From Campylorhamphus procurvoides (taxonomy: Eukaryota; Chordata; Aves; Passeriformes; Dendrocolaptidae), in NCBI GenBank assembly GCA_013396655.1, contig WBMV01005969.1, positions 653,534 to 717,533 on the forward strand: a stretch of 64,000 nucleotides of DNA, given 5' to 3'. Numbering within the stretch: position 1 is the stretch's first letter; every line of letters starts with the position of its first letter. Made by a program: the position numbers and the translations under genes. The notes below the pieces were generated by a model that was not told the DNA's origin, ran no database searches, and saw only the letters and a list, made by a program, of their open reading frames with translations. This document shows, in pieces, positions 13,454-26,379 of this stretch.

Positions 13454-13556
13454 TGTGACTCTTGGGGATGGTCCTGTGCAGGGTCGGGAGCTGGACTTGA
13501 TAATCCCTGTGGATCCCTTCCAACTCAGCATATTCTGTGATAATGTGATTCTGCGA
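13454..13556 (+). mobile_element. CR1 LINE 3' terminal tail
   Basis: Short CR1 3' end on the plus strand. It contains 'ctcttggggatggtcctgtg', then a 'gagctggacttgataatcc' stretch, then 'ggatcccttccaactcag', and ends in diverged copies of the CR1 terminal repeat ('atattctgtgataatgtgat', 'tctg') near 13,531-13,553. Only about 100 bp is kept. The adjacent CR1 endonuclease fragment points the other way, so the pair may be one insertion with an inverted 5' part (see findings). Confidence 0.8.
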
Positions 13557-16500
13557 AAGTCATCTGAGCCATGCTGTGATCACTTTATAATCGGCGGAAA
13601 CAAAGAGTAGCTCCAGGAGGGAGATTTATTCCATCTTCATGCAGAACTCAAAAAAGGATCAGATGGGACACACCCTAAAGGACATATTTTCTTCCCATAA
13701 GTATAAAGACAAAGATTTGGTTGAGGTGTAGATATCTTTGCTTTAACTGTCTAAGGTTAAAAAAGGGAAATGCCATCCCAAGTGGATGGACATTGGATCA
13801 GGTCTGCTATGTGTGGTAAGAGGATGCATTTGTAACCAATATAATTTGTTCACATTTATCCTTTGAATACCACCGTGTAGGTTTAATGCTCAGCAGCCTT
13901 TTGGAAGGAGTACAACATAATTGTTACTGTTTCATTGATGAAACTGCAGAGGAGACTTGGCTTAACCTAAAGGCCAGAAGGACAGAATGTAATTTACTGT
14001 TTTCTCCTTCACACTCTGAAGGTTAAAAGCTCTCAGGGAGGGAGGAAAAAAGTATAGTATCATCTGTGATGTCAGATGACCCTCCCAAATAATACAAGTC
14101 CAGATAAAAATTGTTGATAGTCACTCAAAGATTAAAAAGTGTTTTACTCAAATTATTTGGTAAATCCCGTTGTTCAGATCAAAGTCCTGTTATAAGCAAG
14201 TTCTTGGACTATTTGAGAGCAAGCACAAATTAGAAATGTTTAAACTTCAGTAATTTGCTCATGGACAAAAGAGATAATGTTTGCAGGATCAGGTTTTTAA
14301 TTTGGAAAAATAATATTGTACCCAAAGAAAAAAATCAAGCATTTCTACTGATAACATCATATTCTCTGGTTCACTGTGAAGTCCATTTTAGTAACTCAAC
14401 AACTGAACAATGGTTTTCTGAGGTAGCCATCATAGATCAGAACTTCTCTAGATAAATACATAAATGAGAGTTTATCTTATTTACAGTACAGCAATTTTCA
14501 TCCTGTACATAATGGAATTTTCTTGTATTCTGTGTCTGTAATTGCCTTTTCTCTTTTATAGTATGTAATCAATTACTTTTTATAGTCAGGTAATTTCATT
14601 TAAGTGAATTGAAGTTTTATATTGCAAGTGTTCATTAGACTTTCCTACAGGTGAGAGTAATTTCTGGCTTTCCTCAAGAGAGGCTGAAAGCTGATGTTTA
14701 TTGATTTAGGTGTTTCCCTGAATTTAGCCCTGCTTACATACATCCAAATATTTTTAATCAACCTCTTCCTTTGTACCCACAAACAATGGTCTTTCACTTT
14801 TGGCAGCTGAATCAGACCTTGGTCTTCTGCTGCACGGCAGCATCATGCACCAGACTTCAAACACGATTTAAGTATGGTGCTGATAAAATAGCAGAGTTTG
14901 TTGTTGATGGACTAAACTCCCCTGCTAGGCTGGGAGTATATATTATGCTCTAAAGGTCACCTAATACTGTTACTGCAGTACACACCTATATACACAAAAA
15001 AAATTTTTAGTCTCCTATGAAGATATATTAGTTGGAAGTTCATGCTCTTTTCTGTTATCGCACTTTGCTCCAAAGACAGAGGGGAGAGATGTTCTACTGC
15101 TATGAAGCTGTTTCATGGCATCTGTTGCCGCTGAGGAGTCAAGGATTTATGGACAGGATGAGGAGGAAAGGGGAGTCAAAAGGGTTGCAGCTCACCCACC
15201 AGCCCTTTGGCAGTTCATGTCCCCAGACACGCCATGGTTGTGTTAGCCGAGACTGCTTGTTCATATTAAGGTTGTGTCTTCCCACTAATGATGCCTGTAT
15301 TAAAAATTAGTATAATGCTATGTGTCAAGGCTCCTGGGAGGTCTAGGACTATCCAGTAGTCTTTATGTAGCTCTGACTGCTAGAACTTTGCATTTGAAGT
15401 TAACTCTTCCAGTAAGTTAATGATTCTCAAACTATTGAAAGGCTGGTTTTCATTGATCATGCCTTGAATATTCAATGGGAGTGAAGAATTGGGTGCTTTT
15501 GTTAGTGATCTTAAAAAATTTCTGGAACACAAAATCTGTTCCTGAAACTGAGAAGCGGTTCAGATATAAACAGAGATTATTGCCTCACCATAGAAAAATG
15601 GATAAAACCTGTGTGGAGGTTACAGACCAAGAAATAAGTGTTGATAATAATCTCTTGTTTTGTCAGAAAAACAGGTCCTAACCTGACATTTCTGTTCAAT
15701 ATTGTCTTTATGAGGAATGAGGGTATCTTTTTCCTCTAGTGCTGTCCTGTTCCAGTCTTACTCAAATGTTCCTTTGCCTGCAAAAAGAGAAATACAAAGC
15801 TAGGGTGAGAACCTAACACTCCCTTCTGTCCTTAGAAACTTATGAATCTGCTTATAACAGTGGTGACAGACCAACAGGTCAACCAGCTCTCTTGGGAGTC
15901 TCCATAATGTGCTGCTCTTGGCAGTGAGTGCCATAGGATTACCTATAGCAAAGAAATCCCACCATGTTACAGCAACCTGTACTATCACTGGGAGGCACAC
16001 AGACACGTGAAAATGCTAACAAAACATCTACAGGAAGTCCCCAGTGGGAACACTATTGTATGAGAGGACATAGTTCATGTTTGCAATGGAAGGGAAAGGA
16101 TCTTGATTACTTAAGAGTTTCCTTTAATCAAATCCAACTTAAATCTTACCTACTGCATCCGTCTTTTTCTGGAGGGTAGGAGTTGCAAAGACAAATCTAT
16201 TTGAAGGATTGCAAACCAAGTTGGACATGAAATCTATTTATGTGTTTGAGAGACTTGCATGGTTTCTTTTGAAAACCAGTACTGGCCAAAAAAAGGGAAG
16301 TTTTTGAAAAGGCAAGGAGACAATGGGCTGTTGCCAGGCTTTGAGACACACTGTGTGCCCTGTGGGAGATTCTTTTAGAAGATCCCACTTGAAATTTACA
16401 CTTCCATTCAAAGATCAATAATCACCTAAATACAAAGCTGAGGACCTCTATATTTGGACAAAATAATGGTTGGTTCCTTCTCTTGTTTTTGGACTCTCAT

Positions 16501-17015
16501 GTAGTATCAGTGATTTTTCTCCAGAACTACTGGGGTTTTTTATATTTATTGGCCAAACCCTTTTATGCAAGCTTCTCTGGTTTATGGAAATTCATAAATT
16601 TTCAAGCAGCAAGTCTGAAATTCAGTAGTTTCTTTTAACCTGGCTTGTGATCTAAATCACAGGGAGAAAGTTCCTTTTCCTAGTCAGGTGTCCAGATTCA
16701 ATGAACAAAACAGCTGATTAAGCAAATAATTGCAGGTTATTCAAGCAGAGTGAAAACTACTTGAGACATTCAGTGAGGCACATAGCTTACCTAGGGAACT
16801 ACATGTATAGACTTCCTTTATGAATCTTTCCCACATTTCATTATAAAATGAAATATTTTTATAATACTTACAGGTTTCAGTTGTAAGTGTGTAAGTTTGA
16901 CCCTTGGGACCATTGACCCCGAAAGTTTCTTCTCTGTTGGAGAACCCATCACCCAGGTTGGGTTGCATCCTCTCTGCCCCTTTCAGTGCGATGCACGGAC
17001 CTGGGGTGTGGAGGT
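13557..17015. other. Unique sequence, no gene seen
   Basis: No identifiable gene or repeat. The longest open frame is 92 codons (15,032-15,310, +). A minus-strand frame at 15,800-16,006 contains a TWWD string reminiscent of CR1 endonuclease, but the surrounding residues do not fit. I did not call it. Confidence 0.55.
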
Positions 17016-17037
17016 TGTGTGTGTGTGTATGTGTGTG
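17016..17037 (+). repeat. (TG)n microsatellite, interrupted
   Basis: About 11 TG dinucleotides with one interruption (TA in the middle). It is a short dinucleotide repeat that is likely length-polymorphic. Confidence 0.9.
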
Positions 17038-17185
17038 ATAAACTCTTGAGCCACTTAAGTACTTGATGAATACTTTGGTATATCCACTTAAAAATACCTG
17101 CTCTCCATTGAGAAAGAGAAAATTCAGTGTGTCTTAGTGCCTATCTACCTGAGTTTAGATCCTGTTTTATCACTGTCACAATATT

Positions 17186-17258
17186 GTAGTAAATAACAAT
17201 AATTTACTACGGTTATACTAGGTTATAATTTACTGTGGTTATACTATATATAATTTTA
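17186..17258 (+). repeat. Small hairpin plus 26-bp tandem repeat
   Basis: GTAGTAAAT (17,186-17,194) and ATTTACTAC (17,202-17,210) form a 9-bp perfect inverted repeat with a 7-base loop. The right arm starts a tandem repeat of period 26: the core AATTTACT(A/G)(C/T)GGTTATACTA occurs at 17,201-17,220 and 17,227-17,246. A third partial start (AATTTTAC) follows at 17,252. No function is implied; it looks like local slippage in AT-rich DNA. Confidence 0.75.
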
Positions 17259-20200
17259 CCATAGGGATTGCTCTGACATTTATTTAATTTATTCCATGTT
17301 AATATGCCAGGATTCTGGCCACTGGAAGTAGGAAGCTGCTGTATATCCTCTGTACAATCAAACACATCTGCTACATACATGGCTATAAAAATCCAGGTGA
17401 CTATTTAATGTCACATTCTCATCCAAGCCTTTCACTTTATTATGCAGTTTATAAAGGGTCTCTTAAGATACTGTTGTGTATTTTCTGTTGATTTCACTGT
17501 AGTAGAAGCACTGGGCCATGGGAGAGCCAGCATGATTTTTAATGGTGTTATTTACTGGTGATGGAAATGACTTTAAAATAATAAAGTTCAATAGGCAAAA
17601 CTGAGACTGAATAAAATAATTATGTAAAGTAGATTTTACTCAGAAATAAAATGTTTGCAAACCCTTTAAAAACTCTCAGTTGCATGTGCAGCTCCTCTTA
17701 CTGCTGGGTGAGAGTGGTGAGAAAGGAGCTTGTCCAGGAGTGATATGGCTGGGTCTCATTCCAGCAGCTAGCCCTTGGCCTTGTTTTGGCAAAACCTGTA
17801 AATTAACACAGGTGCAAAGTGTTGCTCCAAATAAAGTGATTAAATATATTGTTTTCTGGGATCATTAACTACAGCTGTAAAGTACAGAAAAAAAAATGCA
17901 GCCTGGTTGCAATTTATCTCGTACCTCTTCAAAGAATGAAGGAAAACCGTGGTCCTTATGCTGACGCTTTCATTTGCCTCATCAATCACAGCTGGAAATG
18001 AAAACGTCAAAACTACCTCTCAATAGTGCCAGAAGTACATCACCTTTTGTTTCCCTTCATCTTTCCCTCTCTGCAGTGTCCAGGTGATACTTGTGGGCAG
18101 GACCAAAGCTGTCAGGAGTGGGGTTGCATACCTTCCTGGTTTATCACCAGGTTACTGCAAACTGTAGGCCAGACAAAAGCAGTATCTATTTTGTACGGCT
18201 CACTGCCATGTTAAGGGTAATCACATCTGGGATCAGACAGCCCCATGAGCTCCGCAAGCCTTTACCTATAGCTTGTCTGTGGTTCTTTAACATCTCTGTA
18301 CATGTGCCAATGAAGCCTCCTGGGTGGGATGATGGGCTCGTTATCAAGAGCACACAAGAGACCATGCTATTAGGTAAATATATACAGCCATGACCACCAA
18401 GGGACACAATGAAATATGAAAGCACAGGAGAGAGGGCAGAAAGAGTGTAGACATGCAGGCAGGTTCACTGCCAGATTTGGGTGACTTATGGCTCTCCTGG
18501 TGTCTGTGAGCTTCTGGAAAAGGCCAGAAGGTTCCTCCTATTTAGAAACTTGAATCCAACGCTCAGGAAAGAGTGCCTCATAAAGACTGCTGTATAGAGA
18601 GCATGGAAGGTGTGGCATTTTAGGAAGGAGGTGAGGATGTGGGAGACAGTGGGGATAGTTTTAGCTGGTAATAGTAAAAATGTTCCATGGTATGAAAGTG
18701 GGCCAGTAACTCTTATGTATGTCTTACTTCAAGTCATGGACTGAGCAATATAACTGGAGAAATACTTAGAGTGAGCCTTGAAGCCAAAAAAACCAAAGAT
18801 ATGCTTCTGAAAGACAATGTGTACATAGTGGTGGTGGTGGGGATTTTCCATTATATGGATAAAAGTAGTTCAAGAAATGCAAGTATAAAACCATATTTGC
18901 TACAGATTTTTCAGCTGTATCTCTTTAATTTTTGGTTTGGTGGCATCAGAAGCAAGCTCTAATCTGAAGGAATTCAGATGATAGTGAAAATGTATTAACA
19001 GTTTCAGTTATTGTAACAATAGGTACAAATTATTCATACAAGATCATATCTATTGTATGACTCAACATGCTGTACTGAAAATAAATCTGCTTTGTGGGAA
19101 ATTCTTCTTGATCTGAGCAAATATTTTAGGTGAGGAGACTGCATTTCTTGCAGCGAGCAAAGCTCAGACTTAACTGGGAAGAGTTTGAATAAGCTTTGAT
19201 ACTTAACTGGGATATGATCTATACTTTATGGAAACACACCTGTGTAAACTTTATACAATTGTTAGTACTATGAGATCTTTGGTTTTATATATGAAAAACC
19301 ACAACACAGAAAAATCTGAAAAAATGCACATTTTTGGTAGGTTTTTCATCACTATTTGGTGTAAATGATTATTGCTTAGTTTTGCTGGCTCCTCTCTCTG
19401 TATACAGATGTTTTGAATACTCTCATAAACAAAACAAGTTCTGGTCAATCTCTATAAATTTAATGCAAACACTAGGCACGGTTCTTTATTTGGCTGCTAT
19501 TCAAGTTCTAATCTTTTTAGTGAAGAAGTGGAATTTAAGAAAGGAGGGAAAGGAACTGTTGAATATCCTATCAGCTCTATACTGGTTTAGGAAGGGACAC
19601 TTTGATACAGGATAGGAAGAGAACATACAGCATGTTATTGTATTGGTAACAGAAAGAGTAATAGAAATAACAGTAATAGCACTGCCGTCCCAACTGAAGT
19701 CCTGCCATAGTTATATTTGTTGTACAAAATAACAGAGCAATTTTATTCTGGGGCAAACAGTCTTTTGACAGAAACTTTTGGAAAAGACAGCAGTGATAAT
19801 AACTATAGAGTTTGGACTCTTTGTCTGCAACACACTGAATTGCTTTCTGAACTTGTAGGAAAGAGTGTAACTTTTTGTATCTACTCCCTGTGGAACTATT
19901 AGCTTCAATTGACCCATGATGTTCTGGGGAAGTTTTCATTATTTGCCTTATTTTAAGGGTAAATTTTATGCATACACAAGTAAAAGCACTATGGTAATAG
20001 TTGAGGTGAATGAAAGAAATAGCAAAAGAAAAAATAAATTATACTTTCTATGTAAAAATAAATTTATAATTTAGCTCAGTTAAATCAAAGATATTACAAC
20101 ATGAAGTACTGTACTTTGTAAAAATAATTCATTTAAGTAATACAGAAAGAACAAAATAAGCACTAACATGCATTTGTAAAAATATGATCCTAAGCATTTA

Positions 20201-21774
20201 ATGAATGGAAACCCTTCAAAAAATCATAAGAACTCTCCCTTTTAAAACCTCTTTATGGTTTGTTAACGGAATTTGTTAAAAAATGAAAAAAACCAAATTC
20301 AAGTGGGACAAACCTCCACTGATAATAAAAAATGTCCAAGCAGTTAAGCACATACTTATCTTTCAGCACACAGGACAGCCACTCATATTTGGTAAAGCAC
20401 TTCAGCATGCATTTACTTTCACATACGTGATATGTCAGCTATATCTGTCATATGGGGATATATTTCGAGCTTAAATTTAAAAAATGCATTGAAAGTTAAT
20501 CATGTGCTTAATGTTTTGTGGAAGTGAGGCCAGTTCACAAGAGGAGCTTTGTCTGCTGTAATATTAAAATGCTTTTGTTGGATACAAGAAGAAAGAAAAG
20601 ATATCGGAAAAATCCCCTCACTCATTGAGTGCTTTTTGGAAACCTTTTGAATGGGTGGAGTAGAATAACCACTTGCTGTTTAGATGATAAAAACTTGGAC
20701 TTGGGCATACATAAATTCTTAAGATTCAACGTACAGTGAGATATATTTCAGGAGGATTTCCTTTGCATTGAGGCCAAGAATGTTAACATTCCCTTTTATT
20801 ATTTGCTACCCTAGATGAAACTTCCACATAAATATTTAAGTAAAATAAAAACACTGTGGCTGAAAAGTAACTGTCAGTGGACATAAAATACCTGAATATG
20901 AAGATACATAATTGCATTTTCAGTAAAGCCAATTATCTCCCCAAATTTAATGTATTTATGCAGACTGTTTGGTTAGTTCTGTAGATTTTACATGTAACAG
21001 AGTAAGTGTGAAGTGCCAGAAATTTCTTTTTCACAGTCTCCTAAAAGTTTCCTAGAAATACAATTTCATTTGAACAAATGTTTCTAAAAACCGCCTCACA
21101 GTGAGGTATATTTAAATTTAAAATACCTTTACAAGTTAGGTAAAACTTCATATTCTTTTTTATACCCTGTTCAGGGACAGAGTATCACTAAAAAACTTTT
21201 TATCTCAGATAACTATAGCTTACATTGTGGAGACAACTTTTCAAATTTAATTTGCTTTTAGAAATATTTCGTATATCATTGTCTCAGTCTTTCCAAAACT
21301 ACTAAAATTTTCCATATGAAAATTGTTTACTCCAAAAGATAATCAAATGTTACCTCCATGGTGCATCAACTACTGTTATTAACCAGTTAAATAAAAGTTA
21401 AGGAAAATGAAAAAAAAGTCTAATTGTCTTGATCAAAATAGAACTCTGTCTAAGAATAATTATAATCATAATAATCATAGTAAGTAACATTCTTGCCTGA
21501 TATCTATAATATATGCAAGTAATATTTATGGTGAATGCTACAATAGTTTATATCACTGGCTTTAAGGAGTGTGAGACAATCTAAATCTGGTTCACCATCA
21601 GAGTTTTGATCACCTGTGGTGACAATGTGCAGTCTGTCTCCTAATACACCATGTGCATATTCAACCATTGCAGTTTCTAAGGTCATTTTGAGTCTGGCTC
21701 TATAGCATAACACTCAAATTTTCATTTTCTTTAGGCATGTGGGAAATAGTAGAAGGCAATGAGAAAGAGCATCT
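17259..21774. other. AT-rich sequence; one coding-like stretch on the minus strand
   Basis: No gene can be named. Much of 19,950-21,480 is very AT-rich. A minus-strand frame at 21,504-21,713 reads like real protein (see findings) but has no recognised family. Other frames (120 codons at 19,577-19,939, -; 100 codons at 18,091-18,393, +) lack any domain signal. Confidence 0.5.
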
Positions 21775-22015
21775 TAGAATCATTTAACATGGAAAAGATT
21801 GCCAAATCCAACCATTAACCCAGCACTGCCAAGTCCACCACTAAACCATGTCTCTAAGCGCCACATTTGCATGTCTTTTAATTACCTCCAGAGGTACTGA
21901 CTCAACCACTTCCCAGGGCAGCCTGTTCCAGTGCTTGGCAACCCTTTCCATGAGGAAATTTTCCTAATACCCAATCTAAACCTCCCCTGACGCAGCTTGA
22001 GGTAGGTCTCCTGTC
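21775..22015 (-). mobile_element. CR1 LINE 3' end, minus strand
   Basis: On the plus strand it reads as the reverse complement of a common avian CR1 3' end: 'agaatcatttaacatgga' and 'ccaaatccaaccattaaccc', followed by 'agcactgccaagtccacca', 'ctaaaccatgtctctaagcg', 'gcagcctgttccagtgcttg' and 'aatctaaacctcccctgacg'. The similarity stops after 'gcagcttgaggt' near 22,000-22,015, which is the 5' truncation point. Only about 240 bp of the element remains, with no coding capacity. It belongs to a different CR1 subfamily from the copy at 1,463-1,830. Confidence 0.92.
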
Positions 22016-25000
22016 TCAGGCAGTGGTGCCTTTGTGCAGCCTCTCCCCTTGCACACTGCAGCAGCTTTGACTCAGAAGGCTTTGAGCTCTTTCAGTAGGC
22101 AGGCCTCAACAACACGCCTATGCTTCATGTACATTTAGGGACGTGCACAGTGAGCATTTTCTACTTGTTTTCTGATGAACTGTGAGGACATCTGAAAGGC
22201 CAATGTCTTATACTGTATGAGCTGGCTGCATAAGGCTTTCTGCAATGCAAGACTCCAATGACTTCTCATAGAAAGTGTTGTGCTCCAAGTGCATACATTT
22301 CTTTCTTAATGGACAGGACACTCCCTTCCTGTGTTCGAAAAAGGCTTCCAAAAGACAATTAACAGATTCTTTCCTGTGCTGTGGTGTTCCCAAGAACATT
22401 CCCAGCTATCCCTCTGCTGGGACGTGGAGTCCTGCAGGAAGGTAAAGGCAGAAGTTTTCCATTTTGTGCACAAGTTGTGAGTAGCCACCTGCTATTTGGA
22501 CTATTGCCTTTCAGAATAACATCTTCGTAAGTGTAAAACCTGATCAAAGAGCTGAACTGGAATAACATCACAAGTGGCCAAAGACATGTTCCAGTGTTAT
22601 GGAGAAGACACATACTGTCAGGATCAGATTAGGTCTTCTCAGGTCACAGTGCAGGAAGAAGGCACGGAAGCTGTATTGATGATATATATATATGTGGAAG
22701 GAAGAGCCCAGATTCTAGTTTCTAAATAGTGTTTTTAGTTCCTATGTAGCATTGTTTAAAGTCACACTTTGTACTTTCCTCATTCAGACAAACTCAAGGT
22801 AAGCCAAGTGCAAAGTGTTTATACTAGATGACTTCTAGATCTACCCGCAATGTTGGCCTCTCCTGAGGGAAATGGTGGGTGTTGGCAGCCTGAAACGTCA
22901 TGCCTTCTTTATCTGAAACATTAGAAAATGCATCCTGTTCCTGTTGCCTTGGCAGCAGATGCTGGGTGTGTGTCTGCATCCCAGCATATCTCATTTATTT
23001 TTTTTGTCTAACATGCAAATAGGTCAGGCAAGGGGACGACCATGTCTGAGGGCAGTCCTGAAATAGTTATTGTCAAAGATGGAGTGAATAAAGTGGAGGA
23101 ATAGTAAAGCCTCCAGAAGGTGCAGAGCACTTTCCATGGCAAACTGTAAAAGCTTAAATGCTTTTAAATAAATTTAACAAAAAGTTGTGTGCATGCTGCT
23201 GGGGTTTATTTTAAAGAGTCACAGCTATGAACAAAATGACCTAACTGGTATTTGTTCTGTGTGGATATTGAAATCTTTGGAATATTGTAGATATTTACAC
23301 TCTATACTGTAATATTTGAAACTAAGTTCTACCATCCTTAGCTCTACTTGGCACTCACCTGCAGTGAGTAAACATGGAAGAATTAATTTCTCAGTGAACA
23401 GCAACACTGATCAAAAGCAATTCTTAAAATTTATATCAAAGAGAAAATAAAAAAAAATACTAGTTCTTCTTATCCTATTTCTTCATATAAACACTCCCTT
23501 CCCCAATACTTTTGCAGAGAGAAGTGGCATAACACGATACAGAATTTCATTTACTTAGCTGAGGATAAAGTGCCACATAATATAAAAATTTCCAAAAGAC
23601 AAAGGTTAAAAGCATTAAAGTAGAGGAAGTAATTGTAACCTATTACATTTGAAAAATAATTGATTTTTCATGCCAATTGATAGCAGGCATTAAGCTTCAC
23701 ATAGCAGGATACGCAGGGAATATGCAAACTTCATCTGTCTATTAACACTGTTGAACTGGGAAACTAAAAATGTCAAAGACACTTACATTTGAGGTAGCAA
23801 AGGAACAACTTAAGCAAATAGCAACATAGCAGCTTAGCTGTTCAAGACAATTTAGTGTTAGATATTCACTACTGGGTCTGATTTCATTTGTGGGCATGGC
23901 TAATGGGACACTAGAGAGCCTCTGAAATTTCTGTGATGAACTACAAGGAATAAAAAAATAAGTCCACTAATAGAACTAAGCAACACCTTAACTTTTAGTT
24001 AGTACTCAGAAAATGATGTCTGTTTCAGTTGAAATGAAAGTGGGTCTCATAATTACGAAGGAAAAAGCCAGCAACCATCTGCCCTCAGACCTCCATGTGC
24101 TGTCTATACTGCTAAAAACAACTGTGGGAAGAAGTACTGCACCAGTAGGCTATTGCTTTCTGCTTTTTGGTTAATAGAGTACAATGTATTTAGAATGCAA
24201 TCAATACATTTTGAAGAGAAGACAGTACAATTTCCACTTTGAGAAGCTTCAAATAATAATTCAAAAGAACTGTTGAAATTAAAAAGCATTAATCTTAAAA
24301 GTATAATGTAGGCTACCTGAAAAACAGTACGTTGATATTACACAGAGTACTGGTGGTCTGCATCTCATTGCAGGAGACTTCTGGGGGGGTTCTGAGCATG
24401 GGGTGCTCCTGTGCCTGCCACCCAAGAGATGGCAGAGGCAAGCTTTTCCAGTGATAAGTTCCATGGCCTCTTCAGAGCCATCCATGCCTGGATGTCCCAC
24501 ATTTTCATCTGCACTGCTTGTCAGCCTAGTCTTGAATTCTAACTTCAGGATGAACTTGGTAGATAATACTTGGAGTCAGCCTTGTTCCTGGCAAAATAAC
24601 AATATTTTGTTTTAGGATAGAAAGGATGTTTTTCAAACAGTCTGATAAGGAAAGAAGTGTCTTTCACTTAAGCTCCTGCAGAAAGTGGAAGGACAGAGCT
24701 GACCAGTAGGACAGAGGGATTGTGGGCAGAGGTGTTCTAAACCAAGGTTTAGTGAAGACCTAGGTACCCTCTGTCTTCTCTGCGAGGTGGAAATTGACCT
24801 CAGGAACTGTGATTTTTGGCATTGTTCCCACTGAGCAACAACTAGATCAATTTCAGTTCTGTACAAAAAATTTACTCCTAAGCTGGGGATGCACTTGCCA
24901 AGATTTAGCCTGACGTGAATAAAAATTTCCATGTTATAAAACACTCAAACAGACAGGTTTTAGTGGCAATGCTGAAAGACCCTATGACCATTCAGTGCAA

Positions 25001-26379
25001 CTTCCCGGCTGGATGCCACTCTATTAAACAGTGAGAGAAAACAAGCCTTTGGAAAAAAAAGAATCTTTATAAAAAAAGAAGTTAACTAAAAAGACAAATG
25101 ATATAACATATGTGCCCTTATAACACAGAAAGTCAGACTTAATTTTCTTTTCAGGGATTTTAAGAAAGGCACCTGAGAGGTGGAACTGAACAGAGCTCTC
25201 TGGGGGTTGAACAGTACAACTATTATACTGAGACCTAGATTATACACTTGCACTGCTTATGACTTTCAAGGAAAGTAAGCCTGATTGTGTGTTATTTTGA
25301 AAACGTTCAGCTTCCAATTGAGGAGAGTAGTGAGATATCAGTGAGCTGCAACTTTCAAAGCACACACTTATAATTGAAATAAGGGTTCCTTTGTTTTACT
25401 TTGGTAATTAAAGATTTATGCATTCTTTCCCTGATCAGTGACAGCCACATTTTAAACATAAATGCAAAATGTTCTACTGCTCTCTTCTGAAAAAAACTAA
25501 ACCAAAACAAACTCTATTGGAACACAAAATTTATGTAGGAAGCCTTACTGTAAAACAGTATCTGAAAAATAAAGTGTTTCAATTCTATTTGAAAAATTTT
25601 TATTTCCCAAAGGACGAACTTCCATTGGATTACCACTAGTATAAATTGAATTTACATTCTTCTACAATAATTAATTATTTTGGCAACCTTCTGTATAGTT
25701 TATACTTGTCTTATATGGAGCCTTAGCACCAAATGTTAAAAATACACAAAGATTTTAGCTATAAGCCCTCTTTTCTTAGACTAATAAATTATTAAGACTG
25801 ATTCATCTGTGCAGATCATACTTTCTTTTTCTGGCTTCCATGCAACTGTATGTTTTTGAGGGCTTGAGCAGAAGCCTTTTTATCTGGTTTTAATATGTCT
25901 AAGGAGAAAATCAAATATGTCATTGTCCACCTCTCAGCAAAGAAAAAAACTCCACAAACCACCAAATCATCTTTAAACAAAAACCCTTGTCAACTATTTT
26001 GCAACTGGTAACTTGTCTGGTATTATATAGATACTTCAGTGTGTGTTACTTGGAAAAATGAAATATGCATGGCTAAAAAAGAAACTGTGTCACCATCGGT
26101 TTTGAGATGGCTTGCAAGAAAAATTCTACTGAAAATGTACTGTGAGTTGTTTGTAGACCCCAAAGTCATATCTGAAAAAAAAAATGTAATTTTGGGTGGC
26201 CTTAACATGTAAGTTAATAGAATGGAGAAAAGATCCTACTATCTGTGGTTCAGATGTTCAAAGCTATAATAACCAACAGCTTTTTACTAAATAATCACTG
26301 AAACAAGAGGCAATATTTCATTAGACTTGATTTAGGTAAGCAGTGAGTGAAGTTGTAGAAGAAATGACATTATAGAAAA
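22016..26379. other. Unique sequence, no gene seen
   Basis: No recognisable gene. There are short minus-strand frames at 22,208-22,613 and 24,633-24,944 (103 codons). The latter region, near 24,870-24,900, shows a weak plus-strand resemblance to CR1 RT C-terminal sequence ('aagctggggatgcac'), too short to call. A TA microsatellite of six to seven units sits near 22,682-22,694. Confidence 0.5.

Noticed and set aside
15800..16006. TWWD string on the minus strand suggesting CR1 endonuclease
   Set aside because: The residues on both sides do not follow the CR1 pattern (no YRLFRRDRxGRRGGG downstream), so the match is probably chance.
24860..24905. Short resemblance to CR1 RT C-terminal sequence
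   Set aside because: Only about 15 bases match and no flanking CR1 landmarks are convincing.
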